Origin: Clostridia bacterium
Lineage (GTDB): Bacteria > Bacillota > Clostridia > TANB77 > CAG-465
NCBI GenBank assembly: GCA_030524345.1
Contig: JAUNGP010000002.1
Location: 100,830 to 164,829, forward strand
Direction of reading: 5' to 3'
DNA length: 64,000 bases
Shown: positions 9,954 to 19,239 of the stretch, piece after piece
Layout: each line of letters begins with the position of its first letter
Position numbering within the stretch: the first letter of the stretch is position 1
Notes under the pieces: generated by a model
Seen by the model: the letters and a program-made list of their open reading frames with translations, nothing else
The model's database searches: none
What the model was told of the DNA's origin: nothing
Made by a program: the position numbers and the translations under genes

Positions 9954-10959
9954 AACTTTTCCCTCCCATATTTTTTAAAAACAAAATAAAACTCATATAA
10001 ATAAAAAAGAATAAATACAATTTATGCTTCATTAGAAATACCTTAATTTTTATACTTAATTTATATCTTTTTAAACTAGCGCAAATAAAAGTTTCTTCTA
10101 AGTTATACATTTTTATCAAATCTCTAATATCATTGCTATTATTAAATTTATTGATTGCCATATATCTTTCGATCATAGTTAATATGTCTATTATATATTT
10201 TTCACTTAGTGCATCTATGACCATTATATCTTCTCCGAATATCTTTAAAATCATCTTTATGCTTAAACTATAAACTGATGTCAAGTTTGCGAAACCATTT
10301 TTTATCAATCCACTAGATAAGCTACCACTATTGTATATTTTATAAAAATATATCGATTTCTCAATCAACGAAATATTTCTACAATTACATAGATAATTTA
10401 AATTAAATAAAAAATCTTCACCTAAATTTATCTCTTCTTCGAATTTAAAATCAATAAGCTTTCTCTTATAACATTTTGCCCAAGGACTATTAAAAAAACA
10501 ATTTAAATATAAAGAAGGAAATATTTTTTTGAACTCTTCTATATTATAAGTTTTAATATCTGCTTGAATTATTTTTTCTATAGTATTTCCATTTTCATAG
10601 CAACATGTATAATTTCCTATACAAAAATCTACATGTGACATTCTATCTATAAATACATCACATATATCAGATCTCAAACAGTCATCAGAATCCAAAAATA
10701 TAACATAATCACCTTCAGCTACATCTAACCCCTTATTTCTTGCACTTGATACACCACCATTATTCTTATCAATTATTTTTATTCTATTATCATATAAATA
10801 TCTCTGACAAATAGCTAAAGTATCATCTTTTGAACCATCATTAATAATTATTAATTCCCAATTTTTATATTTTAAATTTAGAACTGATTCTATGGCTCTA
10901 TGTATGGTAAATTGAGCATTATATGCTGGCATTATTATAGAAAATTTACAATTTTTCAT
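9913..10959 (-). CDS. Family 2 (GT-A) glycosyltransferase
   Basis: 348 aa. The N-terminus FSIIMPAYNAQFTIHRAIES, then ELIIINDGSKDDT and YVIFLDSDDC, are the nucleotide-sugar binding motifs of family 2; the DSDD at about residue 92 is the metal-binding DxD. A hydrophobic C-terminal stretch (LYLFFFIYMSFILFL) may anchor it to the membrane. It overlaps the polymerase gene start by 4 nt, so it is coupled within the operon. Sugar donor and acceptor are unknown. Confidence 0.9.
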   Translation of the reverse strand: MKNCKFSIIMPAYNAQFTIHRAIESVLNLKYKNWELIIINDGSKDDTLAICQRYLYDNRIKIIDKNNGGVSSARNKGLDVAEGDYVIFLDSDDCLRSDICDVFIDRMSHVDFCIGNYTCCYENGNTIEKIIQADIKTYNIEEFKKIFPSLYLNCFFNSPWAKCYKRKLIDFKFEEEINLGEDFLFNLNYLCNCRNISLIEKSIYFYKIYNSGSLSSGLIKNGFANLTSVYSLSIKMILKIFGEDIMVIDALSEKYIIDILTMIERYMAINKFNNSNDIRDLIKMYNLEETFICASLKRYKLSIKIKVFLMKHKLYLFFFIYMSFILFLKNMGGKSYARKSKSKDQRDN

Positions 10960-12152
10960 TGATCCACCTCATCACTTTCATCTATATATTCTAATAGATA
11001 TGGCAATTCAAATATCATATAAATAAATGGAAAATAAAGTTGTATTTCAGTTATGCAACCAATCAAAATTGATATAATAAATACACAGATAAGATTATTA
11101 TTTTTACTCATGCTCTGTGATTTTAATTTTAAGCAAGAAAAATAAAATGAAATTATCAATATTATCATGCCAATATAACCGCTCATTAATCCTATATGAA
11201 GCCAATGATTATGGGCTGGTTTTAAAATTCCATAAATATTGACAGTTGATTCTAAACCATATCCTAACAAAGGATTTTGATTTAACTTATTTACGGCACA
11301 TTCCCATATATATGTTCTTCCACTTAAAGTAATATCCTTATTTAGTAAGTTGGCTATAAAAGAAACTATACTAAACGAATCGCCTATTAAAGTCATGGAA
11401 AAATTAATAATCATAATACTAATAAAAATTATGCGAATATATTTATTTAATTTCTTATCTTTCCTTAAAACAAATAATATGTATAAAATAAGCGTTATAA
11501 AGACCTCAATTATTCCAGTTACAACCCATTCGGAAATTAGAGAATATAGACCTAAAATCAAACATATAACTGTTTTTAATGAAAATTTATCATTGTTGTT
11601 TATATTATCATCTATAAAATTAAAAAGAAAACTTGGAATTATTACTAAAGAAAATCCAGTTCTTAATCCAAATAAATAAACATTTCCATTTTTTGACATA
11701 GGTATTAAACCATTAGGAAATAAAACTAAAGTTAAAAAATTTAGGATGACCATAAAAGTAAAAATACTACTGATTCCACTAATACTTTTTTTATAATTAA
11801 CTTTTAAGGCAATATCAATAAATGAAATCATGCCTAGTGACTCTAACAAATAATAAATACTTTCAGAGGTATGTCCCCCCAGTAAAGGAGAAATAATATA
11901 ATTCCAAAAACTAAACAAAATCATCATTATAAAAAATTTAGATTTATTTTTAGAACAAATATTTATAAAAAATAGCATTAAACATTCAATAGCTAAAATG
12001 ACATTAGTAATTTCTGCTAAACATGGTATACAATTAAATGCTTCTGACTTAAAAAATGGAAATAGCAACAAACTAACTAAGAATTTAGAAGAAAATATTT
12101 TTTCTATTAACTTAATATCACCCTTTTTTATTTCAAAGCCTAATCTATTCAT
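10956..12152 (-). CDS. O-antigen/capsule polymerase-like membrane protein (Wzy-like)
   Basis: 398 aa with about 10-11 predicted membrane segments. The periplasmic-loop motif (SGRTYIWECAVNKLNQNPLL, then GYGLES and AHNHWLHIGLMSGYIG) is the Wzy/O-antigen ligase signature. It would polymerise flipped repeat units on the outer face. The start overlaps the preceding glycosyltransferase by 8 nt and the end overlaps the next one by 4 nt. Ligase activity is less likely given the Gram-positive setting and the accompanying flippase. Confidence 0.85.
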   Translation of the reverse strand: MNRLGFEIKKGDIKLIEKIFSSKFLVSLLLFPFFKSEAFNCIPCLAEITNVILAIECLMLFFINICSKNKSKFFIMMILFSFWNYIISPLLGGHTSESIYYLLESLGMISFIDIALKVNYKKSISGISSIFTFMVILNFLTLVLFPNGLIPMSKNGNVYLFGLRTGFSLVIIPSFLFNFIDDNINNNDKFSLKTVICLILGLYSLISEWVVTGIIEVFITLILYILFVLRKDKKLNKYIRIIFISIMIINFSMTLIGDSFSIVSFIANLLNKDITLSGRTYIWECAVNKLNQNPLLGYGLESTVNIYGILKPAHNHWLHIGLMSGYIGMIILIISFYFSCLKLKSQSMSKNNNLICVFIISILIGCITEIQLYFPFIYMIFELPYLLEYIDESDEVDQ

Positions 12153-13371
12153 CGTTTATTCCTCTCATTTCATAACTATCAAGTAAGTCATAATATTGAC
12201 TGATTTCTTCTTGATTTCCATATTCATTCTCCTTTAAGAAATTAATATATCTTTCTTTATTCTTCAACATTTTTTCAATCCCATCAGCAATTGCTGTATA
12301 ATTCATTTCAACTATTAATCCTTCTTCTTCCCTGATTTGATCACCTACAGTATCATAATTTGTTACAATAATGGGCCTTCTTAGGATCTTTGCTTCGTCT
12401 AGTACCATAGATTTTCCTTCATATCTTGAGGTCTGTATTATAATGTCTGCATTTTTCATATATACATATGGATTTTCTTTAGAACCAATAAATTCAATAA
12501 ATTCATCCACATTATATTTCTTGGCCATTAGCTTTAAATTCTTCCTTAATTCTCCATCTCCTAAAATAAACCATTTAAATTTTAATCCCCTGCTTTTTAA
12601 AACTGCCGTTGCTTGTATTGCCATATCAAATCCCTTAAGATAAACTAATCTTCCAACAGAAACAAACTTAAACCCTTCAAATTCAAATTCCTTTGGATAG
12701 TATGTATTGGCTAAAGAAGTAATAGCTCTAGAATTAGTTAAGTTAGGTAATGTGACTATTTTATCTAAAACCTCTGGGAACAATTTAGTTAATACATTTT
12801 TACATTCATTTGAAATAGTTACAATCTTGTCAACTTCTTTAAAATAACTTAAATCGTATTCAAGATCTGCCTTTATTTTAGAATAATCAGTATGTATCCA
12901 TGCTATTTTTTGTTCAGATTTTACTTTATCAACCAAATAATACAAAGTTTCACCTTCAAGATATGAAATTGCTATGTCATATTTTATATTGAAATCAGGA
13001 ATCACTTTTTTATAGAACTTTTTCCATCGATATTGGCCTTTTTGAAACCCGGATCTCGTACAGATTTTCGAATACACTGTACCAAATAAATGAATAAAAG
13101 TATAATATAATTTTTTAAAACCAATTGAATTCTTTAATGAGTCGCTATACATTAAATGTAAAATATCACAGTCTGATCTTAAATTAACTTGTTCTGGAAT
13201 TTGTCCAAGAAAAAGCCCTCTCTCTTTAAAAAGTATTAAATCTACTTCAAATTTTTCATAATCAAATAACTTTAAAAGATTTATAAGGCTTCTTTCTCCT
13301 CCACCATTATCAAGACACCCCATTATAAATAATATTTTTTTCTTCATATTAATACTTTTCCTTTCGTGCAA
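12145..13371 (-). CDS. Family 4 (GT-B) glycosyltransferase
   Basis: 408 aa. It begins KKILFIMGCLDNGGGERSLI, the glycine-rich donor loop of family 4. The C-terminal domain has FKFVSVGRLVYLKGFDMAIQ near 240, then FILGDGEL and SRYEGKSMVLDEAKILRRPI, matching the E-x7-E signature. The annotated ATG is preceded by an in-frame alternative, MKKKILFIM at residue 9, which may be the true start. It likely adds a sugar to the lipid-linked repeat unit. Confidence 0.88.
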   Translation of the reverse strand: MHERKSINMKKKILFIMGCLDNGGGERSLINLLKLFDYEKFEVDLILFKERGLFLGQIPEQVNLRSDCDILHLMYSDSLKNSIGFKKLYYTFIHLFGTVYSKICTRSGFQKGQYRWKKFYKKVIPDFNIKYDIAISYLEGETLYYLVDKVKSEQKIAWIHTDYSKIKADLEYDLSYFKEVDKIVTISNECKNVLTKLFPEVLDKIVTLPNLTNSRAITSLANTYYPKEFEFEGFKFVSVGRLVYLKGFDMAIQATAVLKSRGLKFKWFILGDGELRKNLKLMAKKYNVDEFIEFIGSKENPYVYMKNADIIIQTSRYEGKSMVLDEAKILRRPIIVTNYDTVGDQIREEEGLIVEMNYTAIADGIEKMLKNKERYINFLKENEYGNQEEISQYYDLLDSYEMRGINDE

Positions 13372-13396
13372 CTAATTTAATTCTTTTGACTATACA

Positions 13397-14449
13397 TTAT
13401 AATTTACCATCTACAAGCATTCCGTAAAAAGTTTTTTTACCATCTTTTTCTTTAGGAAAAGATTGCTTCCACGTTAATTTAAATAATATTGTATCTTTTG
13501 ATAACTTTTCCCACAACTGTTGCTCATAAGGTTCTTGCAATATTTTAAATAATTCATCACACTCAGGATTACTATTTGGTATCGCTTCAAAAGCTTCAGC
13601 AATAGCTTTATCATGTCTTTGTGCAAGTACTATTAGATAGTCAGTTAAAAGATAATCTATTATTTCATTGTTTTCACTCCAATATTGTAATAAAAAATCT
13701 CTAATAACAGCAAATATTTTTCTATTTTCATAATTACACCCCAATGAATAATTTGCAAAGTATCCGCAAGCAACTGAACAATGACCATAATCTGGTCTTT
13801 TAATAGACCATAATGGATAATTAAAATATTCTTCAATTTTGGGACTATTACAAAAAAATGTAGAATCAAGCCATATTCCACCATAATTAGCTAATATTTC
13901 AAGTCTTAGCAAATCAGAATAATGTGTTCTTGAAATGATTCCCTTCTTCTTTTTTTCCTCAATCCAATCAGGAAATTTTACATACTCATGATAGTTTTCT
14001 TCAGTAAGAATAATTATCTCATGTTGCTTTATATATTTTTTTATGGAATTTATACAACTTCTCACTATTTCTGGTGCATTTTCCACACCTTGCCACCAGC
14101 ATATCCAAATCTTATCTTTTAACTTTTTATCTGAATCTATTAACTTTACATTGTCAAAATCATAATCTTTTATAAAATTTGAAAAATCCTTTTCTATATA
14201 TTCCATCATAACTTCATGTTTTTTCATTAGCCTTTTTGTAATTTTTTGTGACTCTTCATAAGAATTATGGTTCATTATTTGAATATCTACCTTTGCTATT
14301 AATGTTGAGAAAGCTTTTCTCCAAGAGGTTTTTTGGGCAATTTTTTTCGTTGCACTTAATTCCTCAAAAATCCTATGTTTAATTCTTTTTAGATTGTTAT
14401 GTTTATTTCTCATCTTACTTGTCCTCCATAATACTTTTATACAGATCAA
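13397..14449 (-). CDS. Capsular polysaccharide glycosyltransferase (Caps_synth/GT32-like)
   Basis: 350 aa. The motifs KIWICWWQGVENAPEIVRSC, then EIIILTEENYHEYV and YGGIWLDSTFF, mark the Caps_synth/Gly_transf_sug group, whose DXD (here LDS) binds the metal-nucleotide complex. It overlaps the end of the upstream family 4 gene by 35 nt. Internal start alternatives exist at residue 12 (MRNKHNNLKR), which would reduce the overlap. Specific linkage is unknown. Confidence 0.82.
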   Translation of the reverse strand: MICIKVLWRTSKMRNKHNNLKRIKHRIFEELSATKKIAQKTSWRKAFSTLIAKVDIQIMNHNSYEESQKITKRLMKKHEVMMEYIEKDFSNFIKDYDFDNVKLIDSDKKLKDKIWICWWQGVENAPEIVRSCINSIKKYIKQHEIIILTEENYHEYVKFPDWIEEKKKKGIISRTHYSDLLRLEILANYGGIWLDSTFFCNSPKIEEYFNYPLWSIKRPDYGHCSVACGYFANYSLGCNYENRKIFAVIRDFLLQYWSENNEIIDYLLTDYLIVLAQRHDKAIAEAFEAIPNSNPECDELFKILQEPYEQQLWEKLSKDTILFKLTWKQSFPKEKDGKKTFYGMLVDGKL

Positions 14450-15548
14450 AGTAAAAATTTTCTAATACTTTATGAGTATTTTTGATATCATAATTATTAT
14501 CAATAGCATCATTGCGTTTGTTCACTCTTTTTAAATCCTTTACCTTTATGATTTCCTGTGCCCACTCAAAAGGAGAATTATCCAAAGATACAAATTTAGT
14601 TTTTTCATTAAATTTTGCTTCTTTGGGAACTCTATCTGAAAAAAAACATGGTAAATCAGAAAATTGAGCCTCTATTCCTACCAACGGAATTCCTTCAAAA
14701 AGTGAAGGTAGTACAAAAACGTCCATGGCTTGGTATAATTCTGATACATCATTTCTACTTCCCAAAAATTTAATTTTTTCTTCTAAGCTCTTGCTTTTTA
14801 CATATTCCTTAATTTCTTCTTCCTTTTCTCCCATTCCTACAATTAATAACTTAGATTTGGAATATATTCTGATTATTTCTTCAAATATATCAATTAAAAA
14901 TTTGTGATTTTTTGGATAACATATTCGACCAATATGTCCTACGACAAATTCATCATCAATATTTAATTCTTTTCTTTTTAACTTTCGTATTTTTTCAACA
15001 TAATAAAATTTTGATGCATCTACTGCATTTGAAATTATTTTGAATTTTCTCCCTTTAAATAAAAATTTCCCAGCTTCATATCCACAAGCCAAATTATGTG
15101 TTGATACTTTATTTATTTTCATTCTATAGTACTGTTTAAGTAAATATTTAAAATCCTTGTCAATCGACGTACTATGGCTGTGTGCTATTCTTATAGGAAT
15201 ATTATTTTTTTTAGCTGCAAGCAAAGGAATATAACTCATTGCATCAATATGAGAATGAACTATTTTGTATTCTGGATGTTCCAAAAAGAATTCTTTCATC
15301 CATTTAAAATATTTTGGATAATTTTGAGGATATAATCTTGGTGCATAATATACTCTTCCGCCAAGTTTTATTATCTCTCCATCATAATCACTTTTATATG
15401 GTCTATGTGTCAAAAAATCAAACTGTATCTTATCTCTATCAATATTTCTATAATAATTCATTAGCATAGTTTCTAGTCCAGCTCGATGCATATCATTAAC
15501 ACATTGCAATATTCTTATTGGCTCTTCTTTTTCTTTCACTAATTTCAC
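14415..15548 (-). CDS. Family 4 glycosyltransferase (EpsF-like)
   Basis: 377 aa. The N-terminus has RILQCVNDMHRAGLETMLMN and YRNIDRDKIQFDFLTH, typical of EpsF-type transferases. The C-terminal Rossmann half has FVVGHIGRICYPKNHKFLID and VFVLPSLFEGIPLVGIEAQF, the family 4 donor site. It overlaps the preceding gene's stop by 4 nt. It acts in the cytoplasm at the membrane on the growing repeat unit; linkage is unknown. Confidence 0.88.
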   Translation of the reverse strand: MKLVKEKEEPIRILQCVNDMHRAGLETMLMNYYRNIDRDKIQFDFLTHRPYKSDYDGEIIKLGGRVYYAPRLYPQNYPKYFKWMKEFFLEHPEYKIVHSHIDAMSYIPLLAAKKNNIPIRIAHSHSTSIDKDFKYLLKQYYRMKINKVSTHNLACGYEAGKFLFKGRKFKIISNAVDASKFYYVEKIRKLKRKELNIDDEFVVGHIGRICYPKNHKFLIDIFEEIIRIYSKSKLLIVGMGEKEEEIKEYVKSKSLEEKIKFLGSRNDVSELYQAMDVFVLPSLFEGIPLVGIEAQFSDLPCFFSDRVPKEAKFNEKTKFVSLDNSPFEWAQEIIKVKDLKRVNKRNDAIDNNYDIKNTHKVLENFYFDLYKSIMEDK

Positions 15549-16681
15549 CTACTCTTATATAGCTTTAATGTATCTTCAACCACTTTATCCCAATTATATT
15601 TTTCTAATACATATTCTTGAGCTTCATTTTTATATTTTTTAACAATATCAGTATTATCTATCAAGTATTGTAGTTTATCTTTTAAATCTTCTACATTAGA
15701 TTTTTTAAAAGTAATTCCCTTATTTTCTATTACTGTTTGGCACTCAGGTATATCTGATGTTAAACAACAATTTTTATAGCTCATCGCTTCTAGTAAAGAT
15801 AGTGGCATCCCTTCTAAGTCACTAGGTAATGTATATATATATGCATTGCTATACAATTCTTCTAATGCTTGTCCTTGAATAAAGCCAGTAAATATTATGT
15901 TCTCATAATCTTTGGATGAATCAATTAATTTTTGGTAGTAAGAACTAGTATCACTTGCTCCACCAGCAATTACCAATTTTTTATCTGTTTTTATTTGTTT
16001 ATATGCATCTATTAAATAATGAATCCCCTTTTCAGGAACTATTCTTCCCAAGAATAATATATAATTATCTTTTTTCAAATTGTACTTTTCTTCTAACATT
16101 TTAGTTTGTTTTATTTCAGGTTTATTTACCCCATTGGGTATAAAATGTGTATCTCTATTATATGCTTCTAAAAAATACTTTTTTACATTTTCACTTAATA
16201 CTATTATTTCATCTGCATATTTGACTGCCATTTTTTCACCAAACTTAATATAATTTGTAGCAAAGCTTCCCCATTTTGCTCTTTGCCAGTCTAGTCCATG
16301 TATTGTAACTATGATTTTCTTTTGACTAAAGAACTTTATTATAGGTAGCATAGTACTCGGTCCCTCTGCATGAAAATGAACTATATTATTTTGAGAGAAG
16401 AGTATTTTTATACTTCCAAAAAAGGACGATGTCATAGCCGCCAATCCTTTTTTATCTATTGTGAATACCTTTTTTAATTTAACGCCATTATATTCTTTAA
16501 TTTTTTTTACCTTCTGATCCTTATCTAAAGCGTGTTTCCCAGAACGGTTATAACATGTAACATCTATTCCTCTTTCTACCATTCTAGTAGAAAGTTCTTC
16601 GACAACAATTTCCACTCCTCCCTCTCTAGAGGGAATATGCTTATGTCCAATCATTGCCACTTTTAGCTTATTATCTTGCAT
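15545..16681 (-). CDS. Family 4 glycosyltransferase (rhamnosyltransferase-like)
   Basis: 378 aa. The start KVAMIGHKHIPSREGGVEIV, then VEELSTRMVERGIDVTCYNR, resembles the DUF1972/rhamnosyltransferase subgroup found second in many Gram-positive capsule operons. The C-terminal donor site is present (ILFLGRIVPEKGIHYLIDAY, LPSDLEGMPLSLLEAMSY). The stop of the upstream priming transferase touches its start (16681), so translation is coupled. It is probably the second sugar transferase; rhamnose as donor is an inference from similarity only. Confidence 0.85.
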   Translation of the reverse strand: MQDNKLKVAMIGHKHIPSREGGVEIVVEELSTRMVERGIDVTCYNRSGKHALDKDQKVKKIKEYNGVKLKKVFTIDKKGLAAMTSSFFGSIKILFSQNNIVHFHAEGPSTMLPIIKFFSQKKIIVTIHGLDWQRAKWGSFATNYIKFGEKMAVKYADEIIVLSENVKKYFLEAYNRDTHFIPNGVNKPEIKQTKMLEEKYNLKKDNYILFLGRIVPEKGIHYLIDAYKQIKTDKKLVIAGGASDTSSYYQKLIDSSKDYENIIFTGFIQGQALEELYSNAYIYTLPSDLEGMPLSLLEAMSYKNCCLTSDIPECQTVIENKGITFKKSNVEDLKDKLQYLIDNTDIVKKYKNEAQEYVLEKYNWDKVVEDTLKLYKSR

Positions 16682-17406
16682 TATTCTGCTCCATCCTTTT
16701 TAACAACTACACCTATGGTTTTAAAAAGTAGTCCCATATCATTTGCAAATGATTTATTTTCGTTGTATTCCATATCAAATTTCATTCTTTCTTTAAAAGT
16801 TGTGTTTGACCTACCTGATACCTGCCAAAGTCCTGTTATTCCTGGCTTTGATTCTATAATTGTATTATAGTATTCCCCCATATCTTCCTTTTCTCTTGGC
16901 AAATATGGTCTAGGTCCCACAAGTGACATATCTCCTTTTAAAACATTGATTAGTTGTGGTAGTTCATCAATGCTTGTTTTTCTTAAAAAATTCCCAAGTT
17001 TTGTTATTCTGGGATCATTTTTTAATTTCTTATTAATTTTATATTCTTTTGCTGCCTCCTCGTCTATTGCAAGTAGTTCAAATAGCTTTTTATCTGCATC
17101 TGGTACCATAGTTCTAAATTTATATATTTCAAAAAGTTTTCCATTCTTTCCAATTCTTTGTTGCTTAAACATAGCAGGTCCTTCTGAATCTTTACGTATT
17201 GCCAAAGTAGTTACAAGAAATACAGGTGAAAGTATTGTAAGTGCAATAGATGATGCAGTTACATCTAATGCCCTTTTAAAAAAATCATATGAACTTTTTA
17301 CCTCTACATTTTTTTCTTCAAATTTTAATACATTGTTACTAGGTATCTTAACAGGACTATCAACACTTAAATATTTAAAATTCCCCTTCTCTTTTGTAAA
17401 TGCCAT
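16681..17406 (-). CDS. Undecaprenyl-phosphate sugar-1-phosphate transferase (priming enzyme)
   Basis: 241 aa. This is the bacterial sugar transferase family that starts repeat-unit synthesis by moving a sugar-1-phosphate to undecaprenyl phosphate. It has one membrane helix (ALDVTASSIALTILSPVFLV near 48-67) and the catalytic core: FKQQRIGKNGKLFEIYKFRT, RKTSIDELPQLINVLKGDMS, LVGPRPYLPREKEDMGEYY and GITGLWQVSGRS. It lacks the long four-helix N-terminus of WbaP and resembles short Gram-positive forms such as EpsE/CpsE cores. It is second in the operon. Confidence 0.92.
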   Translation of the reverse strand: MAFTKEKGNFKYLSVDSPVKIPSNNVLKFEEKNVEVKSSYDFFKRALDVTASSIALTILSPVFLVTTLAIRKDSEGPAMFKQQRIGKNGKLFEIYKFRTMVPDADKKLFELLAIDEEAAKEYKINKKLKNDPRITKLGNFLRKTSIDELPQLINVLKGDMSLVGPRPYLPREKEDMGEYYNTIIESKPGITGLWQVSGRSNTTFKERMKFDMEYNENKSFANDMGLLFKTIGVVVKKDGAE

Positions 17407-17417
17407 AATGGATCCTC

Positions 17418-17933
17418 CTATTTTTTAAAATACAAACAATTCTTTTTAAAAATCTGATAAACCATTATAAATAATATTAAACCTGTCATTATGCCCAAAG
17501 TATCTATTCCAACATCTACTATGCTACTTGTCCTCCCTGGAACAAAAATTTGATGGAACTCATCAGATATTGCATATAATATTCCTATTATCATTGTTAA
17601 TATGGCATATTTCATATTTACAAATATGTAAAAAAATATAGACAGAAGTACTCCACCTACTAAGTATAAAAAATAATGAGCATTTTTCCTTACTACACTT
17701 TGTATATTTGAAGGATAGTTATACACATTATTCACATCCTGCTCTTCCTCTTCCCTAATCTGTAACTGTTCTAAATCCTTTTCAGAAGAAATAACTGTAT
17801 TAATTTTATTAATTACTATTCCACTAGTTCTATTAGATTCCTTTCCATTTTGACTCGAAAACAGGAAAACAACTATCATCCAACTCAAAACTAAAAAAGT
17901 AGAACTTATTTTTAATAATCCCTTAATTTTCAC
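17418..17933 (-). CDS. VanZ-like membrane protein
   Basis: 171 aa with about four to five membrane segments. The motif FSSQNGKESNRTSG after the first helix, NAHYFLYLVGGVLL in the middle and YAISDEFHQIFVPGRTSSIV, then DVGIDTLG, are the VanZ family signature. VanZ relatives are often found beside envelope polysaccharide genes; the biochemical role is not settled. It is the first gene of the operon, about 70 nt downstream of a strong promoter. Confidence 0.87.
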   Translation of the reverse strand: MKIKGLLKISSTFLVLSWMIVVFLFSSQNGKESNRTSGIVINKINTVISSEKDLEQLQIREEEEQDVNNVYNYPSNIQSVVRKNAHYFLYLVGGVLLSIFFYIFVNMKYAILTMIIGILYAISDEFHQIFVPGRTSSIVDVGIDTLGIMTGLILFIMVYQIFKKNCLYFKK

Positions 17934-18008
17934 TATATTTTCCCCATAATATAAATAACAAGGTATAACATATTTAAAAATGTTATATCACTTTTTTTGA
18001 CGATTTTT

Positions 18009-18037
18009 ATTCTACCACTTACCTTATAATAAGTCAA
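18009..18037 (-). promoter_or_regulatory. Promoter of the polysaccharide operon
   Basis: On the minus strand TTGACT (18037-18032) and TAGAAT (18014-18009) lie 17 nt apart. Transcription would start near 18002 and leave a leader of about 70 nt before the VanZ-like gene. The ten genes downstream are spaced by under 70 nt or overlap, consistent with one transcript. Confidence 0.65.
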
Positions 18038-18176
18038 TAAAATTTGTCGTATTTTGTAATAAAAAATCGCTTAGTATCAAGCTTTTCCAATATTATGTAA
18101 CATATTTGTAACACAATATATTTATTTCAATAGTATGTAAAAAGTAACAATTTTTCAATTTTTTTGATTAAAAATA

Positions 18177-18205
18177 TTTACTAATAAAAAAAGATATGTT
18201 ATAAT
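18177..18205 (+). promoter_or_regulatory. Promoter of tRNA-Glu
   Basis: TATAAT (18200-18205) lies 12 nt upstream of the tRNA, with a weak TTTACT -35 (18177-18182) at 17-nt spacing. The prophage does not separate this promoter from the tRNA. Confidence 0.5.
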
Positions 18206-18216
18206 AGCAGAGTAAT

Positions 18217-18291
18217 GGCCCCTTGGTCAAGCGGTTAAGACGCGACCCTCTCAAGGTCGAATCATGGGTTCGATTCCCGTAGGGGTCACCA
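18217..18291 (+). tRNA. tRNA-Glu (anticodon CTC)
   Basis: A 75-nt cloverleaf. The acceptor stem GGCCCCT pairs with AGGGGTC. The anticodon stem CGACC/GGTCG encloses loop CTCTCAA, so the anticodon is CTC. The T arm (GGGTTCGATTCCC) and an encoded CCA end are present. The 3' end is the integration site of the prophage; the intact gene is retained at attL. Confidence 0.95.
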
Positions 18292-18319
18292 TTATAGCAG
18301 GTTTTATACCTGCTTTTTT
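18279..18319 (+). repeat. attL core of the prophage (tRNA 3' end plus its terminator)
   Basis: 41 nt, identical to 59020-59060. The core covers the last 13 nt of tRNA-Glu and the intrinsic terminator AGCAGG-loop-CCTGCT followed by T6. Identity ends on the left at the tRNA T arm and on the right after the T run, as expected for tyrosine-recombinase integration into a tRNA gene. The two copies bracket about 40.7 kb containing all phage genes. Confidence 0.93.
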
Positions 18320-18437
18320 GTTTTCTATCAAATAACTATAAAATGCTATCAACTTACAGTTTCAATACTTTCAAGTATCTTTTTAAAATTTTATATATTT
18401 TCAATTTTTCTCAGATATATTTAAAATTCTTTCAATA

Positions 18438-18458
18438 TACTGTAAAATTTACTGTAAA
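18438..18458 (+). promoter_or_regulatory. Putative integrase arm-binding repeats at attL
   Basis: Two copies of TACTGTAAA (18438-18446, 18450-18458) followed by a T run. The same pair occurs just inside attR (58952-58960, 58963-58971) with 11-nt instead of 12-nt spacing. Paired repeats inside both ends of a prophage are typical arm sites. This is inference from position and sequence. Confidence 0.5.
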
Positions 18459-18478
18459 TTTTTTATAAAAAAAGAGAT

Positions 18479-18631
18479 CTAAAAAGATCCCTCTGAAATA
18501 TTAAATCTATCAATCATCCCTAGTCTAAAAATTTTTATAAAAATTTTTATATTACAATTAATAAATTTAATTTCTTCTTGTGTAAACAAATAAGAATTTG
18601 CCTTAATTACTTCTAAAACATATTCTTTCAT
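18479..18631 (-). CDS. Small hypothetical phage protein (50 aa)
   Basis: ATG at 18631 is preceded by AAGGAGCGATT, a good ribosome binding site. The product starts MKEYVLEVIKANSYLFTQEE and ends MIDRFNISEGSF, with no domain I recognise. It follows the 96-aa gene on the same strand by 23 nt and is the gene closest to attL. The pair may be accessory genes expressed from the prophage edge. Confidence 0.5.
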   Translation of the reverse strand: MKEYVLEVIKANSYLFTQEEIKFINCNIKIFIKIFRLGMIDRFNISEGSF

Positions 18632-18654
18632 AATCGCTCCTTCTTAAAGTTTAC

Positions 18655-18945
18655 TTAATAGCGTAATTTAATTATAACACAAATAGAGTATAAAGCAATA
18701 CTATTTGATTGTAAATTTTTTCCATTTTTTAAATCTATATTATTCCTCTCTATAAAGTCCTGTTGTTGCTTATTTAACTTAAATTCAAATTCGTACTTCT
18801 TAGATATAATTAGATCTAGCACTAAATTATACAATATAGAATGTTCTATATATACTTTTGTACTCTCTACTACTTCTTTTTGTATTTCTTCTAAATAATA
18901 TATAAGTGTTTTATTATAGATCTCTTTATAATTTATATCTTTCAT
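18655..18945 (-). CDS. Hypothetical phage-edge protein (96 aa)
   Basis: Starts MKDINYKEIYNKTLIYYLEE behind AAGGTGATT. Probably helical, with no membrane segment and no known motif. It lies between attL and the plus-strand accessory block and is divergent from that block. I do not recognise it. The strand differs from the neighbouring accessory genes, so it has its own promoter somewhere in 18946-19050. Confidence 0.6.
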   Translation of the reverse strand: MKDINYKEIYNKTLIYYLEEIQKEVVESTKVYIEHSILYNLVLDLIISKKYEFEFKLNKQQQDFIERNNIDLKNGKNLQSNSIALYSICVIIKLRY

Positions 18946-19059
18946 ATAATCACCTTTAATATTATGTGCTTTTTGGATCTTTTTATAAAATAAAATACTA
19001 CAGTATCAAGCATTTTAGAGGAATTTATAATAAATTTAAACTTTTTTTCAAAAAAAGTG

Positions 19060-19088
19060 TTGACATCGTTGCAACGATGTAATATAAT
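19060..19088 (+). promoter_or_regulatory. Promoter P1 with 18-bp palindromic operator
   Basis: TTGACA (19060-19065), 17-nt spacer and TATAAT (19083-19088). The perfect palindrome ACATCGTTGCAACGATGT (19063-19080) fills the spacer and overlaps the -35 box, so a bound dimer would block RNA polymerase. The same palindrome occurs in P2 (19499-19516). The adjacent RHH protein is the likely binder. Confidence 0.8.
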
Positions 19089-19115
19089 ATAAATATAGTA
19101 AGGGAGGTGATAATA

Positions 19116-19232
19116 TTGCTAAAGTTACTATTTAAGTTCTTAAAAAGAACCGCCAAAAAAGAGTCTACTCGATCATGGGCTGAAAGAGTAGACAGATGGA
19201 TTGAAGAGGACTTCGGAAAAAGCTCTTACTAA
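19116..19232 (+). CDS. Small basic protein (38 aa), TTG start
   Basis: First frame after P1. TTG at 19116 has AGGGAGGTGA 5 nt upstream. It reads MLKLLFKFLKRTAKKESTRS, then WAERVDRWIEEDFGKSSY: a basic amphipathic N-terminus and an acidic C-terminus. No homologue recognised. An 11-bp hairpin follows the stop. It may be a real small protein or a leader peptide for the regulator gene. Confidence 0.5.
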   Translation: MLKLLFKFLKRTAKKESTRSWAERVDRWIEEDFGKSSY

Positions 19233-19239
19233 AATCCAC

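Noticed and set aside
13660..13884. Minus-strand frame inside the Caps_synth gene
   Set aside because: Lies wholly within a conserved glycosyltransferase in another frame and has no independent start signal.
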